A stretch of 64,000 bases of DNA from DTU015 sp012837895 (GCA_050952085.1 JBMNKH010000003.1:1-64000), one strand, 5' to 3'. Shown: positions 37,411 to 47,199, counted from the first letter of the stretch. The notes: generated by a model from the letters alone, not told the origin. Numbers and translations are program-made.

Positions 37411-38967
37411 ATGAAAGTGGCAAGGCCTAGACCTGTAGTCCTGGTTATACTCGACGGCTGGGGGCTTTCGGATTGCACAACCCAGACCGCAGTATCCCAG
37501 GCAAACACAGAGAACATGACTAAGCTGATGCAGCAGTACCCTAGCACCTGCCTGGAAGCTGCAGGAGAAGCTGTGGGTCTCATGCCCGGCCAGATGGGGG
37601 ACTCAAATGTAGGGCATCTTAACATAGGCGCAGGCAGGATTGTCTACCAGGACCTTGTCAGGATTTCAAATGACATCAAGCGGGGTGCGTTTTTCGAGAA
37701 CCCTGTGCTCTTGGATGCAATTGAGAATGTGAAGCGTAATAGCAGTGCTCTGCATCTCATGGGTCTGGTGTCAGACGGAGGGGTCCACAGCCACCAGGAA
37801 CACCTGTATGCGCTCTTAACAATGGCAAAAACCCACGGCCTGGATAAAGTGTTTGTCCACGCTTTCCTTGACGGGCGGGACGTACCCCCTCAATCTGCTT
37901 CCATATACCTTGAGTCCTTGGAGGAGAAAATCGCCGGACTTGGGACAGGGAGGATAGCCTCAATCACAGGCCGTTACTATGCCATGGACAGGGATAAGCG
38001 GTGGGACAGGACGCAAGCTGCCTACGACATGCTTACCCTGGGCAAAGCGCGGTCCGCCCGGGATTGGCGTGATGCGCTGGACACGGCCTACGCCGAAGGG
38101 GAGACAGATGAGTTTGTACTCCCCACAGTCTTAGGTTACGAGGCATCTGTAGTGCAAACCGGCGATTCGCTTGTGTTTTTCAACTTCAGGGCGGACAGGG
38201 CCAGGCAGATAAGCCACGCTTTTTGTGACAGGGAGTTCACTGCGTTTCCGAGGACCAAGCATCCTGAAGTTTTCTTTGCGGGGATGCTCAGGTACGAAGA
38301 AGAACTGGAGGGGCATTTCGCATACCCGCCTCTAATCCTAAAAAACACCCTGGGCGAAGTAATCTCAAGTGCGGGCCTCACGCAACTTAGGATCGCAGAG
38401 ACAGAGAAGTATGCCCACGTGACGTTCTTTTTCAGCGGCAAGAGGGAAGACCCTTTTCCAGGTGAAGACAGGTGCCTGATCCCTTCGCCTAAGGTTGCTA
38501 CATATGATCAGAAACCTGAGATGAGCGCTCCCGAAGTAACTGATGAGGTTATCAAGAGGATACAGGGCGGCAAGTACGATTTTGTGGTTCTCAACTACGC
38601 CAACCCTGATATGGTTGGGCATACAGGCTGTTTCCACGCAGCCAAGAGGGCGGTTGAGGTAGTGGACAGCTGCCTTGGGCGACTGATTCCAGCGGTCTTG
38701 GCCGGGGGTGGCGCAGCTCTCATCATTGCAGACCACGGCAATGTAGAGGAGTTGGTTGAGTTCCAGGAGGGAGAAGAGGGGGGCCATACCTATCATACTT
38801 CCAACAACGTCCCGTGCATACTGGTGACGAAAGATAACCAGGTCAGCGGGCGGGTTGTGAAGGGGCTCAGGAAAGGAATTCTCGCCGATGTTGCCCCTAC
38901 AATATTGGAGATAATGGAATTGGACAAACCGGCTGAGATGGACAGGGACAGCCTCATATTGTATTGA
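37411..38967 (+). CDS. gpmI: Phosphoglycerate mutase, 2,3-BPG-independent
   Basis: Isomerises 3- and 2-phosphoglycerate through a phosphoserine enzyme with two Mn ions. 518 residues: LVILDGWG (metal Asp), S65 in MGDSNVGHLNIGAG, DGRDVPPQSA, FNFRADRARQ, and ADHGNVEEL. Start ATG after GGGGG. An alkaline-phosphatase-fold protein, cytosolic. Confidence 0.97.
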   Translation: MKVARPRPVVLVILDGWGLSDCTTQTAVSQANTENMTKLMQQYPSTCLEAAGEAVGLMPGQMGDSNVGHLNIGAGRIVYQDLVRISNDIKRGAFFENPVLLDAIENVKRNSSALHLMGLVSDGGVHSHQEHLYALLTMAKTHGLDKVFVHAFLDGRDVPPQSASIYLESLEEKIAGLGTGRIASITGRYYAMDRDKRWDRTQAAYDMLTLGKARSARDWRDALDTAYAEGETDEFVLPTVLGYEASVVQTGDSLVFFNFRADRARQISHAFCDREFTAFPRTKHPEVFFAGMLRYEEELEGHFAYPPLILKNTLGEVISSAGLTQLRIAETEKYAHVTFFFSGKREDPFPGEDRCLIPSPKVATYDQKPEMSAPEVTDEVIKRIQGGKYDFVVLNYANPDMVGHTGCFHAAKRAVEVVDSCLGRLIPAVLAGGGAALIIADHGNVEELVEFQEGEEGGHTYHTSNNVPCILVTKDNQVSGRVVKGLRKGILADVAPTILEIMELDKPAEMDRDSLILY

Positions 38968-39006
38968 AATCCTGGTCTTGTTATCAATTGAATGAGGTGA
39001 TTTCAA

Positions 39007-40269
39007 GTGTCTATTATCGTTGAGGTCAAAGCAAGGCAGATTCTTGATTCCCGGGGCAACCCCACTCTTGAAGCAGATGTGATACTCAGCGACGGCTCGA
39101 TGGGACGCGGCATGGTGCCTTCAGGAGCATCCACGGGAACATATGAAGCTTTGGAACTCAGGGATAAGAATAAAGCATTCAGCGGAAAAGGTGCGACCAA
39201 AGCTGTATCACACGTAGTTGATGTGATTGGGCCTGCGCTTATCGGGCGGGATGCCCTGAACCAGCAAGATATCGACGATGCCATGATTAGGTTGGACGGG
39301 ACCCCGAACAAGTCGAGACTGGGCGCCAACGCCATCCTGGCAGTTTCTATGGCTGTTGCGAAGGCAGCTTCACAGTCGGTGGGGCTTCCCCTTTACAGGT
39401 ACCTGGGAGGTGTCCAGGTCAGGATCTTGCCTGCGCCGTTCATGAACATCCTTAATGGCGGCGAGCACGCCGACAACAACGTGGACATACAGGAGTTTAT
39501 GATAGTGCCCTTAGGCGCTGAAACCTTCGCCGGTGCAGTGCAAATGTGCGCTGAGATTTATCATTCGTTGAAAGACCTATTGAAGTCTAAAGGCCATTCC
39601 ACTGCAGTGGGGGACGAAGGTGGTTTTGCCCCTAATCTAAGGTCTAATGAAGAAGCGCTGGAACTGATTACAGACGCCATCGGTAAGGCAGGTTACAAGC
39701 CTGGAGCAGACTGCTATTTAGCCATTGATGCTGCAGCTTCTGAGTTCTACAAAGAAGGCAGTTACATACTTGCAGGTGAGAACTGGACCGGGACTGCCGG
39801 TGAACTGGTTGAGAAGTACGTTTCCTGGGTAAACTCTTACCCAATAATATCCATAGAAGACGGGCTTGCAGAAGATGACTGGGAAGGCTGGGTGCTGCTT
39901 ACCAGAACGCTTGGCGAAAAGGTGCAAATTGTGGGAGACGATCTTTTCGTTACACAGAAACAACGCATTGAAAAGGGAATCACGGTAGGTGCAGGTAACT
40001 CAGTCCTGATTAAACTCAACCAGGTTGGCACTGTGACTGAGACTCTAGAGGCGATACAGACTGCCAAAGACGCAGGGTACCGGTGGCTTATATCCCACAG
40101 GTCAGGCGAGACTGAAGACTCGTTCATCGCCGATTTCGCGGTAGCTACCTCCAGCGGTCAGATTAAGACAGGTGCTCCTTGCAGGAGTGAACGGGTAGCC
40201 AAGTACAACCAGCTTCTCAGGATTGAAGAGGAGCTGGGCGCCGCTGCCATTTACAAAGGAATCGGATAG
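39007..40269 (+). CDS. eno: Enolase
   Basis: Dehydrates 2-phosphoglycerate to PEP. 420 residues: DSRGNPTLEADV, the flexible loop MVPSGASTGTYEALELRD, metal and catalytic motifs GDEGGFAPNL, SIEDGLAEDDW and GDDLFVT, and the signature LIKLNQVGTVTETLEA followed by SHRSGETEDSFIAD. GTG start, AATGAGGTG upstream. Confidence 0.97.
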   Translation: MSIIVEVKARQILDSRGNPTLEADVILSDGSMGRGMVPSGASTGTYEALELRDKNKAFSGKGATKAVSHVVDVIGPALIGRDALNQQDIDDAMIRLDGTPNKSRLGANAILAVSMAVAKAASQSVGLPLYRYLGGVQVRILPAPFMNILNGGEHADNNVDIQEFMIVPLGAETFAGAVQMCAEIYHSLKDLLKSKGHSTAVGDEGGFAPNLRSNEEALELITDAIGKAGYKPGADCYLAIDAAASEFYKEGSYILAGENWTGTAGELVEKYVSWVNSYPIISIEDGLAEDDWEGWVLLTRTLGEKVQIVGDDLFVTQKQRIEKGITVGAGNSVLIKLNQVGTVTETLEAIQTAKDAGYRWLISHRSGETEDSFIADFAVATSSGQIKTGAPCRSERVAKYNQLLRIEEELGAAAIYKGIG

Positions 40270-40350
40270 CAGGCGATTATGGACTTGCTTCTCAGTCTGA
40301 TGTTACAATCGGGTTTGGCGGCAGGTGTTCTTGGGAGAGAGGTGAGTTGA

Positions 40351-40578
40351 GTGGAGACCGTCGTTAGGGTTTTTCACTGGATCGTAACCATAGGTTTGAT
40401 TGCAGTTGTGGTGCTCCAGCCAGGCAGGAGTGCAGGCCTGAGTTTCATGGGAGGCGGCCTTGAGGGCATGTCAAGCCGGAAAAAGAAAGGGCTTGAATCA
40501 CTGTTCTCCAAGCTGACTGTGTATTTCGCAATAGCTTTCATGGTTACCTCGCTGGCGCTTGCATTCCTGAGGCGTTGA
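40351..40578 (+). CDS. secG: Preprotein translocase subunit SecG
   Basis: The small two-helix subunit of SecYEG. 75 residues: helix one (residues 8-22), a GGGLEGMSSRKKKGLESLFSKLT loop read as two parts, GGGLEGM and KKKGLESLFSKLT, and helix two (VYFAIAFMVTSLALAFL). GTG start behind GAGAGGTGAG. In Bacillota secG often follows eno, and rnr-smpB-ssrA come next; here rnr is absent. Confidence 0.93.
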   Translation: METVVRVFHWIVTIGLIAVVVLQPGRSAGLSFMGGGLEGMSSRKKKGLESLFSKLTVYFAIAFMVTSLALAFLRR

Positions 40579-40706
40579 GACTGCCGGCCGGCAGCTATGA
40601 TGCCTGCAGGCGTCTAGACACTGGGTGGAAACCAGACTCCTCAGCAGGCCGTTGTACCGGCCGCTAGCCGGCGGGGCAAATGGTATTTGAAAGGAGTATA
40701 TGGGTC

Positions 40707-42734
40707 ATGATGAGCTCTGGGTGGGCAGCAGCACCTGTAGCAGGAATTCTCGCATTATTGTTTGCTGTGCTTCTCCGTTCACGGGTAGCATCCGGCGATC
40801 CCGGTTCAAAGGAGATGCAGGAAATCGGCAATGCCATACACGAAGGCGCCATGGCGTTCTTGAGCAGGGAATACCGCTATCTGGCGGTTTTCGTAGTGGT
40901 AGTTGCACTTCTCATGTTTGTCGCAGGCTACATGAATCCCGGATCGATGAGGCCAGAAACAGCCATTGCGTTTATCCTCGGGGCAGTGGCTTCAGCTTTG
41001 GCAGGATTCATAGGTATGACTACGGCTACCATGGCCAACTCAAGGACAACCCAGGCTGCCAAGAAGGGCACTGTCAGAGCACTTGACGTTGCCTTTTCCG
41101 GCGGGGCCGTTATGGGAATGACAGTGGTAGGACTGGGCCTGGCCGGGCTGGGGCTTGTCTATTTCCTGTTCGGCGATGTTAACGATCCTGCTTCTATGGG
41201 AGTTATAAACGGGTTTGCGTTTGGCGCCAGCTCAATTGCCCTCTTTGCCAGGGTTGGCGGCGGTATCTACACTAAAGCTGCAGACGTAGGCGCAGACCTG
41301 GTAGGCAAAGTTGAAGCAGGCATTCCTGAAGACGATCCCCGTAACCCTGCAGTCATCGCAGACAACGTGGGTGACAACGTAGGCGACGTAGCCGGGATGG
41401 GCGCAGACCTTTTCGAATCTTATGTCGGTTCCATAGTGGCAGCCATGGCCTTGGGAGCTGTCATGGACACACCGGGCAAGGCGCTGGTCGCTGTCATGCT
41501 GCCCCTGGTGCTGGCAGCAGGCGGCGTGCTTTCATCTATACTGGGTACCTTTTTCGTCAGGGCAAAGATGTCTGAACCCTCAGTAGCTTTGAGGGTGGGT
41601 TCCATTTCATCGAGTATCATCGTGTTAATTGTATCGTATGGAATTATTGTGTTTGCCACAGGAGCATCTACCCTGTTCTGGCCTGTGTTTGCAGGTGTAG
41701 CAGCCGGTGTGCTCATTGGGCTTACGTCAGAGTACTATACATCGTCGGATTTTGCTCCGGTGAAAACCATTGCCGAGTCGTCTACCAGCGGGCCGGCTAC
41801 AAACGTTATCCAGGGTATGGCTGTAGGAATGAAGTCCACAGCTGCTCCCCTCATTTTGGTAGGGCTTGCGAGTCTATTGGCCTTCAAGTTCGGTGACGTC
41901 AGCGGGTACGGCGGGCTATACGGAATCGCTCTGGCTGCGGTAGGGATGCTGTCCACTACAGGGATGACCGTTTCAGTCGACGCATACGGTCCTATAGCTG
42001 ATAACGCAGGCGGTATTGCAGAGATGACCCACCAAGATCCGGGTGTCAGGGAAATCACTGATGGACTGGATGCTTTGGGCAACACCACCGCTGCCCTTGG
42101 AAAAGGCTTCGCCATTGGCTCAGCCGCGCTTACCGCCCTGGCGCTATTTGCCAGCTATTCGCAAGCTGTGGGGCTTTACGTCATAGATATCTTGAATGCT
42201 AAGGTGATTACCGGGCTTCTCATAGGCGGAATGTTGCCAATGTTGTTCGCTGCGATGACGATGGAATCTGTAAGTAAGGCAGCGTTCCAGATGGTTGAAG
42301 AAGTGAGAAGGCAATTCAGGGAAATCAAAGGGATTATGGAAGGCAAAGCACGTCCTGATTATGCACGGTGCGTGGACATTTCCACTGCAAGTGCTTTGAA
42401 GCAGATGATGGTGCCTGGGCTGCTGGCGGTCTTGGTGCCTCTTGCTGTTGGCCTTGCACTTGGTAAGGAAGCTCTTGCAGGGCTGTTGGCCGGCAGCTTG
42501 GTGACAGGTGTTGTCATGGCGGTTTTCCTGGCCAATGCAGGCGGAGCATGGGACAACGCAAAGAAGTATATTGAAGCAGGCGCCCTTGGAGGTAAAGGAA
42601 CGCCTACCCATGCCGCGGCTGTTGTAGGTGATACAGTGGGCGACCCGTGCAAAGATACAGCCGGGCCATCGCTTAACATATTGATCAAACTGATGAGCAT
42701 AGTAGCTCTGGTGTTTGCGTCGCTGTTTAGGTAG
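40707..42734 (+). CDS. hppA: K+-dependent membrane pyrophosphatase (ion-pumping)
   Basis: Uses PPi hydrolysis to pump H+ and/or Na+ across the membrane. 675 residues, about 16 helices. PPi/Mg site: DVGADLVGKVEAGIPEDDPRNP read in two parts (DVGADLVGKVE, GIPEDDPRNP) and DNVGDNVGDVAGMGADL. GNTTAALGKGFAIGSA has Ala where K+-independent enzymes have Lys, marking the K+-dependent class. Which ion is pumped cannot be decided. ATG 40707 sits 10 bases after AAGGAG. Recovers energy from PPi made by PPDK and biosynthesis. Confidence 0.95.
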   Translation: MMSSGWAAAPVAGILALLFAVLLRSRVASGDPGSKEMQEIGNAIHEGAMAFLSREYRYLAVFVVVVALLMFVAGYMNPGSMRPETAIAFILGAVASALAGFIGMTTATMANSRTTQAAKKGTVRALDVAFSGGAVMGMTVVGLGLAGLGLVYFLFGDVNDPASMGVINGFAFGASSIALFARVGGGIYTKAADVGADLVGKVEAGIPEDDPRNPAVIADNVGDNVGDVAGMGADLFESYVGSIVAAMALGAVMDTPGKALVAVMLPLVLAAGGVLSSILGTFFVRAKMSEPSVALRVGSISSSIIVLIVSYGIIVFATGASTLFWPVFAGVAAGVLIGLTSEYYTSSDFAPVKTIAESSTSGPATNVIQGMAVGMKSTAAPLILVGLASLLAFKFGDVSGYGGLYGIALAAVGMLSTTGMTVSVDAYGPIADNAGGIAEMTHQDPGVREITDGLDALGNTTAALGKGFAIGSAALTALALFASYSQAVGLYVIDILNAKVITGLLIGGMLPMLFAAMTMESVSKAAFQMVEEVRRQFREIKGIMEGKARPDYARCVDISTASALKQMMVPGLLAVLVPLAVGLALGKEALAGLLAGSLVTGVVMAVFLANAGGAWDNAKKYIEAGALGGKGTPTHAAAVVGDTVGDPCKDTAGPSLNILIKLMSIVALVFASLFR

Positions 42735-42845
42735 TGTCACTTTAGGTTGTTCAGCAGTTCAAAGACAGTGTGAGTAATCTAGTTTGTTGCAGTGCCGGCA
42801 ACCAAAGTAGTTGAGGTGCCGGCAAGATATTATCCCGGTATGTAC

Positions 42846-42878
42846 CATGCCCTGAGCCCTAATGAGGGCCAGGGCATG
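42846..42878 (+). terminator. Hairpin after the pyrophosphatase gene
   Basis: CATGCCCTG (42846) and CAGGGCATG (ending 42878) enclose an inner GCCCT/AGGGC stem. Very stable, but no T-run follows. It ends 65 bases before the HD gene start. Confidence 0.55.
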
Positions 42879-42943
42879 CGTGAATGTTAGCTTCAGAAGG
42901 TTTGTTTTCGAACCAAGATGTAAAACAAGTGAGGGATGATACA

Positions 42944-43495
42944 TTGACCAGAGATGAACTTGTAGCTGAGGTGTCAAAGCGCGTAACTACAAAGAATTTG
43001 TTTAAGCATATCCTTGCTGTGGAAGCGGTTATGAGGCGGCTGGCCAGGCATTTTGGCGAAGACGAAGAAAGATGGGGAGCGGCTGGGCTGCTTCACGACA
43101 TTGATTATGATGAGACTAGAGATAACCCGCATCTCCACAGTATTAAGTCAGCCGAAATTGCAGCCGGGCTTGGATTTGACGAAGAAATAGTGGATGCTGT
43201 GAAAGCTCACAGCGACATACATGGGCTTCCGAGAGACACAAGAATGGCCAAGGCGCTATATTCGGCCGATTCTCTTACCGGGCTTATTGTAGCTTCAGCG
43301 CTGATTTCCCCAGGTAAGAGATTGGCGGGCATCGACACTGAATTTGTGATGAACCGGATGGGTGAGAAGGCGTTTGCCAGAGGTGCGAACCGCGACGCTA
43401 TACGGTCCTGCTCTGAACTAGGATTCGAAGTGGAAGAGTTTGTATCACTGGCGCTTGAAGCTATGCAGGGGATTTCCAAGGAATTAGGGTTGTAG
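42944..43495 (+). CDS. HD-domain phosphohydrolase
   Basis: 183 residues from TTG 42944, seven bases after GAGGGA. The HD site is H22, HD at 51-52 (GLLHDIDYD), then H in VKAHSDIHG and D in YSADSLTG. A compact HDIG-type hydrolase; such proteins act on nucleotides or cyclic dinucleotides, and the substrate is unknown. It occupies the place where RNase R (rnr) is commonly found between secG and smpB. Confidence 0.85.
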   Translation: MTRDELVAEVSKRVTTKNLFKHILAVEAVMRRLARHFGEDEERWGAAGLLHDIDYDETRDNPHLHSIKSAEIAAGLGFDEEIVDAVKAHSDIHGLPRDTRMAKALYSADSLTGLIVASALISPGKRLAGIDTEFVMNRMGEKAFARGANRDAIRSCSELGFEVEEFVSLALEAMQGISKELGL

Positions 43496-43521
43496 GATTG
43501 CGTTGGTCCGCGGGAGGAAAC

Positions 43522-43995
43522 ATGAAAAAGCGCGACAATGTGAAAACAGTGGTTAGAAATAGAAAGGCCAGGCACGATTACATAATCGAAGAAGTAATCG
43601 AGGCTGGCATTGCTTTGATCGGGACAGAGGTCAAGTCCCTCCGCATGGGCAGGGCAAGTTTACAGGATTCCTATGCCCAGCTTGTAGGGAACGAAGTGTT
43701 CCTGAGAAATGCCCATATCGATCAATACGAGCCGGCTGCCAGGTTCAACCACGATCCCCTGCGGCCAAGGCGGCTTCTGCTCCACAAAAGAGAAATCAGG
43801 AGACTGGCATCCCGGGTGGCCCAGAAGGGGTATACTCTTGTACCGCTTTCGATTTATTTCAGGGACGGTAAGGCCAAGGTAGAGCTAGCTCTCGCCCGGG
43901 GGAAGAAATCTTATGATAAACGGGAGTCTATCAGGGAAAGGGACCTTGAGCGTGAAGCCCGGCGGGCGTTTAGGGGCAGGGATAGGGAGTATTGA
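43522..43995 (+). CDS. smpB: SsrA-binding protein SmpB
   Basis: Binds tmRNA and guides it to stalled ribosomes. 157 residues from ATG 43522 (GGGAGGAAAC upstream). NRKARHDYIIEEVIEAGIALIGTEVKSLR, read in parts NRKARHDYII and GTEVKSLRMGRA; NAHIDQYE; and the basic C-terminal tail KKSYDKRESIRERD. tmRNA lies directly downstream. Confidence 0.97.
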   Translation: MKKRDNVKTVVRNRKARHDYIIEEVIEAGIALIGTEVKSLRMGRASLQDSYAQLVGNEVFLRNAHIDQYEPAARFNHDPLRPRRLLLHKREIRRLASRVAQKGYTLVPLSIYFRDGKAKVELALARGKKSYDKRESIRERDLEREARRAFRGRDREY

Positions 43996-44025
43996 AGAGA
44001 GGCATCTATCTCGATTAGCCATATG

Positions 44026-44054
44026 TTGTCAGTTTGATGGTTACGTGATAGAAT
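44026..44054 (+). promoter_or_regulatory. Promoter of ssrA (tmRNA)
   Basis: TTGTCA (44026-44031), 17 bp, TAGAAT (44049-44054). The mature 5' end at 44087 lies about 26 bases after the expected start, leaving a leader for RNase P to remove. Confidence 0.75.
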
Positions 44055-44086
44055 TGTTGACGCAGCAGTTGGACTGCATGAGCTCT

Positions 44087-44434
44087 GGGGGCGAATCAGG
44101 TTCGACGTAGGTAATTGGGTTTGAGTAGCGAGCATGGGTGCCGCACCCACAACAGCGGCAAACAAATAACTGCCAATACAAATTACGCACTGGCTGCTTA
44201 ATTAGACAGCCACGGTACCAGGGAGAAAGCTTCCCTATCCCTGAGCTACCGTCACTAGGGAAGATACCTGTAAGGGGGTGCTCGGGACCTTACAGGGAAC
44301 CCGATTCTGAGCTGGCGGGGAAAGAAGCCCGCTCCGGGGCGGCTTACCCTGCGAGAACAGTACCGGAGCTACGCTCGTAGAGACTGAAACTTGGTTGCTT
44401 GCGGACGAGGGTGCAATTCCCTCCGCCTCCACCA
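44087..44434 (+). ncRNA. ssrA: Transfer-messenger RNA (tmRNA)
   Basis: Rescues stalled ribosomes with SmpB. The 5' acceptor strand GGGGGCG (44087-44093) pairs with CGCCTCC (44424-44430), followed by A and an encoded CCA (44432-44434); GGTTCGACG and the T-arm GTGCAATTCCCTCC are present. The tag reading frame ends at TAA 44199-44201 and reads A-N-T-N-Y-A-L-A-A from GCC 44172, with the conserved YALAA degron. The resume codon is inferred. Pseudoknot helices are visible as GGGAAGC/CTTCCC and CCTGTAAGG/CCTTACAGG pairs. Confidence 0.96.
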
Positions 44435-44559
44435 AATCTTCACATATTTCTCCGCACGTTTCTTGGCCCTTACTTTCCGCATGAGCGAATCCATGACAGT
44501 CAGGTTCAACACCGCAGTCTAGTAAATATTTCGGCTGTGCAGAAGTTTCTGGCGATTTC

Positions 44560-44588
44560 TTGACTGATTGAGTCTCTAATTTTAGACT
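44560..44588 (+). promoter_or_regulatory. Promoter and possible operator of the marR gene
   Basis: TTGACT (44560-44565), 17 bp, TAGACT (44583-44588). AGTCT and AGACT arms (about 44571-44588) form an imperfect inverted repeat across the spacer and -10, as expected for an autoregulated MarR gene. Confidence 0.5.
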
Positions 44589-44640
44589 TACTTTGAAGCT
44601 GAAAACATCTCATAGTGCCAGGCAAGAGGAGGTGACCTGA

Positions 44641-45090
44641 TTGCCGAAGGAGGAATTTTCCGGTTCTGTAGTCCGCATCGAACGCCTTTTGAGACATGTA
44701 GCGTTTATAATCAAGAAGCGGGGACGAGACATACTCAGCGACTTTGAGATAACCACACCGCAGTTTCTAGCTTTGGTGGTTTTGAAGGATAAGCCGGGGA
44801 TTACGATGGGCGAACTATGTGAGAGGCTTTTCCTGGCGTGCTCAACCGCGACTGACTTGATAGACAGGATGGAGAAAAACGGCTACCTGGACCGGAACCG
44901 CGATCCTGAAGACCGCAGGGTTATAAGATTGTCAATAACTGGAAAAGGCAAGGACATTATCAGCCAGGTTATCAACGCCCGGAGGCGCTATGTAGAATCA
45001 ATCTTGGCCCAACTTACCCAAGAGGAAATTGACCAGCTGGAGCGCTCCTTGGAGAAACTGGATGCCCTGATGGTTGCCGGTGAGGTCTAG
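44641..45090 (+). CDS. MarR-family transcriptional regulator
   Basis: 149 residues. Helical dimer ends flank a winged helix: TTPQFLALVVLKDKPGITMGELCERL, read as ITTPQFLALVVL and ITMGELCERL, then STATDLIDRMEKNGYLDR and a basic wing with RDPEDRRVIRLSITGKG. Regulated genes are unknown; ligands in this family are often phenolic or oxidant. TTG start behind GAGGAGGTG. Confidence 0.9.
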   Translation: MPKEEFSGSVVRIERLLRHVAFIIKKRGRDILSDFEITTPQFLALVVLKDKPGITMGELCERLFLACSTATDLIDRMEKNGYLDRNRDPEDRRVIRLSITGKGKDIISQVINARRRYVESILAQLTQEEIDQLERSLEKLDALMVAGEV

Positions 45091-45151
45091 TCCCGTTTCA
45101 AACGGCAAGGGTACCGGAGCAGTTCACGCAAACAGACAGAGGTGAGATGCA

Positions 45152-45664
45152 GTGCTAATTGAATACCTGCTTATTTTCTTAGCACGGGTATGTGATGTGA
45201 CTCTCTCAACAGTGAGGATGTTATTAGTTGTAAGAGGTAAACGGTATCCTGCCGCGGCTATCGGCTTGGTGGAAGCCAGTATCTATATTACAGCGCTTGG
45301 CAGGGTGATAAGCAACATAGATGACCCGTTGAAAGTGCTGGCATACGGCTTAGGCTTCGCTTCCGGGACCGTGCTTGGAAGTATGGTCGAGGAACGGCTT
45401 GCACTCGGCCATGTATCTTTGGAAGTAATTCCACCTGATGAAAATGCCGAAGAGCTTCTCAGGGCATTAAGAACTGCGGGATATGGGGTTACCGAGCTTA
45501 CGGGCTACGGGATGAAGGGCCCGAAGAAGGTCCTGCTGGTGTCAACTGGCCGCAAGAGCTTGCCAAGGCTCACTGCGATAATTGAAGAATTTGCCCCTGA
45601 TTGTTTCATGACCGTGCTAGAAACCCGGGCGGTCCGCGGTGGAGTTACACCCTTCTTGAAGTGA
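45152..45664 (+). CDS. UPF0316 (DUF2179) membrane protein
   Basis: 170 residues: three N-terminal helices (LIEYLLIFLARVCDVTLSTVRMLLVVRG as two parts, AIGLVEASIYITALGRVI, LAYGLGFASGTVLGSMVEERL) and a C-terminal DUF2179 ferredoxin-like domain (ELLRALRTAGYGVTELTGYG). Family function is unknown; the DUF2179 fold is proposed to bind a ligand. GTG start. Confidence 0.88.
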   Translation: MLIEYLLIFLARVCDVTLSTVRMLLVVRGKRYPAAAIGLVEASIYITALGRVISNIDDPLKVLAYGLGFASGTVLGSMVEERLALGHVSLEVIPPDENAEELLRALRTAGYGVTELTGYGMKGPKKVLLVSTGRKSLPRLTAIIEEFAPDCFMTVLETRAVRGGVTPFLK

Positions 45665-45765
45665 TTGAGATTACAATAAGGTAACTTGGGTAGCATAGCT
45701 CATTGAACCAGGTTAGAGGAACCAGGTTAAAGCCCAGGTTAGAGCAGTGTAAAGAGGTGCATGAG

Positions 45766-46527
45766 ATGAGAATTGACGGCCGGGAACCAGGGGAGTTGAG
45801 GCCGGTTTCGATTACCCCAGGATATCTCAAGTATCCTCAGGGGTCTTGTCTTATTGAAGCGGGAGACACCAGAGTAATCTGTACCGCCATGGTGGATGAT
45901 AGGGTTCCTCCCTTCCTCAAAGGTACTTCTTCAGGGTGGATCACTGCGGAATACTCAATGCTGCCGGGAGCCACGCCGGAAAGGACTTCCCGGGAAGTAT
46001 CACGTGGCAGGCCCGGGGGCAGGACCATGGAAATACAGCGTTTGATAGGCAGGAGCTTGCGGGCAGCGGTTGACCTGGAAGCGTTAGGAGAAAGGACTGT
46101 CTGGATAGATTGTGATGTCATTCAGGCGGATGGAGGAACCAGGACTGCTGCTATAACAGGCGGGTTCGTTGCACTGGTGCTTGCATTGGCTAAACTCAAC
46201 GAGACTGAGGGATGGGCCAGGTTTCCTGTACGTGACCATGTTGCTGCAGTGAGCGTGGGTATTTCTCAAGGTGTCCCTATCCTTGATCTTTGCTACGCTG
46301 AGGATTCAACAGCAGATGTCGATATGAACATCGTCTTAACCGGCAGCGGGGAGTTTATCGAGATACAGGGCACGGCAGAGCAGTCGCCTTTTTCGTCAGA
46401 ACTCTTGCAGGAACTGTTAGAGCTTGCACAGCAGGGTATTGCGACCCTGATAGAAATACAGAAGCGGGCGCTAGGGTCTGCTGCTGGGCTCATTGGCTCT
46501 GGCCATAAGCCGGTGAGTGCTGAATAG
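45766..46527 (+). CDS. rph: Ribonuclease PH
   Basis: A phosphate-dependent 3'-5' exonuclease that trims tRNA precursors. 253 residues from ATG 45766 (AGAGGTG upstream; the open frame before it is not conserved sequence). RIDGREPGELRPVSI, RGRPGGRTMEIQRLIGRSLR read in parts, and DVIQADGGTRTAAITG. Two ATGs of the same operon follow (rdgB and a phosphodiesterase), the usual rph-rdgB-yfcE order. Confidence 0.95.
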   Translation: MRIDGREPGELRPVSITPGYLKYPQGSCLIEAGDTRVICTAMVDDRVPPFLKGTSSGWITAEYSMLPGATPERTSREVSRGRPGGRTMEIQRLIGRSLRAAVDLEALGERTVWIDCDVIQADGGTRTAAITGGFVALVLALAKLNETEGWARFPVRDHVAAVSVGISQGVPILDLCYAEDSTADVDMNIVLTGSGEFIEIQGTAEQSPFSSELLQELLELAQQGIATLIEIQKRALGSAAGLIGSGHKPVSAE

Positions 46528-46569
46528 TGACTGGGAATCCGCTCCTGACTTGGGATGGTGGTTGAATGC

Positions 46570-47199
46570 ATGTCTGATATAAGGACTATTGTTGTCGTAT
46601 CCCGCAACCAGGGCAAAATCCGCGAGTTCAAACGCATCTTTTCGGATTATGTTCCAGATGTAAAGTGGCGTTTCTTAAGCGCAATTGACCTGGGATTGCC
46701 CGAAGTTGAGGAAACAGGTAGCACGTTTGCTGAAAATGCCAGGATCAAGGCGCTGGCAGGCGCAAAGTACCTGGCCGGCACCAAGTATTCAGGATACATA
46801 TGCCTTGGCGAAGACTCAGGGCTTGAAGTAGATAAACTTGACGGTGGCCCTGGCGTCAATTCGCACCGCTTTTCGGAAAGCGGGTCGGATGAGGACAACA
46901 ACAAGCTGCTGCTTGATCTCTTGGATGGGGTGCCTTGGGATGAGCGCACCTGCCGGTACAAGGCTGCGATTGCACTGGCTGACTCCACAGGCATAATCGC
47001 CCAATCTACCGGGAGTGTAGAGGGTATTATACATACGGAACTCCGGGGGACAAACGGATTCGGATACGATCCTTTGTTCTATGCGGTTGAGTTGGGAAAG
47101 ACTTTTGGGGAAGCGTCTGACGCGGAGAAAGATGCCATCAGCCACAGGAGGAGAGCTATCCAGGGGCTGATTCCGGCGATAAAACGGATCATGTTGTGA
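46570..47199 (+). CDS. rdgB: XTP/dITP pyrophosphatase (RdgB/HAM1)
   Basis: Removes non-canonical purine NTPs (XTP, dITP, ITP) from the pool. 209 residues: SRNQGKIREFKRIF (substrate loop), GEDSGLEVDKLDGGPGVNSHRF read in parts, GFGYDPLF, and SHRRRAI near the C-terminus. ATG 46570 chosen. Often adjacent to rph. Confidence 0.95.
   Translation: MSDIRTIVVVSRNQGKIREFKRIFSDYVPDVKWRFLSAIDLGLPEVEETGSTFAENARIKALAGAKYLAGTKYSGYICLGEDSGLEVDKLDGGPGVNSHRFSESGSDEDNNKLLLDLLDGVPWDERTCRYKAAIALADSTGIIAQSTGSVEGIIHTELRGTNGFGYDPLFYAVELGKTFGEASDAEKDAISHRRRAIQGLIPAIKRIML

Noticed and set aside
40579..40706. A terminator between secG and the pyrophosphatase gene.
   Set aside because: Several GGCCG-type inverted repeats are present, but none forms one clear stem with a T-run.
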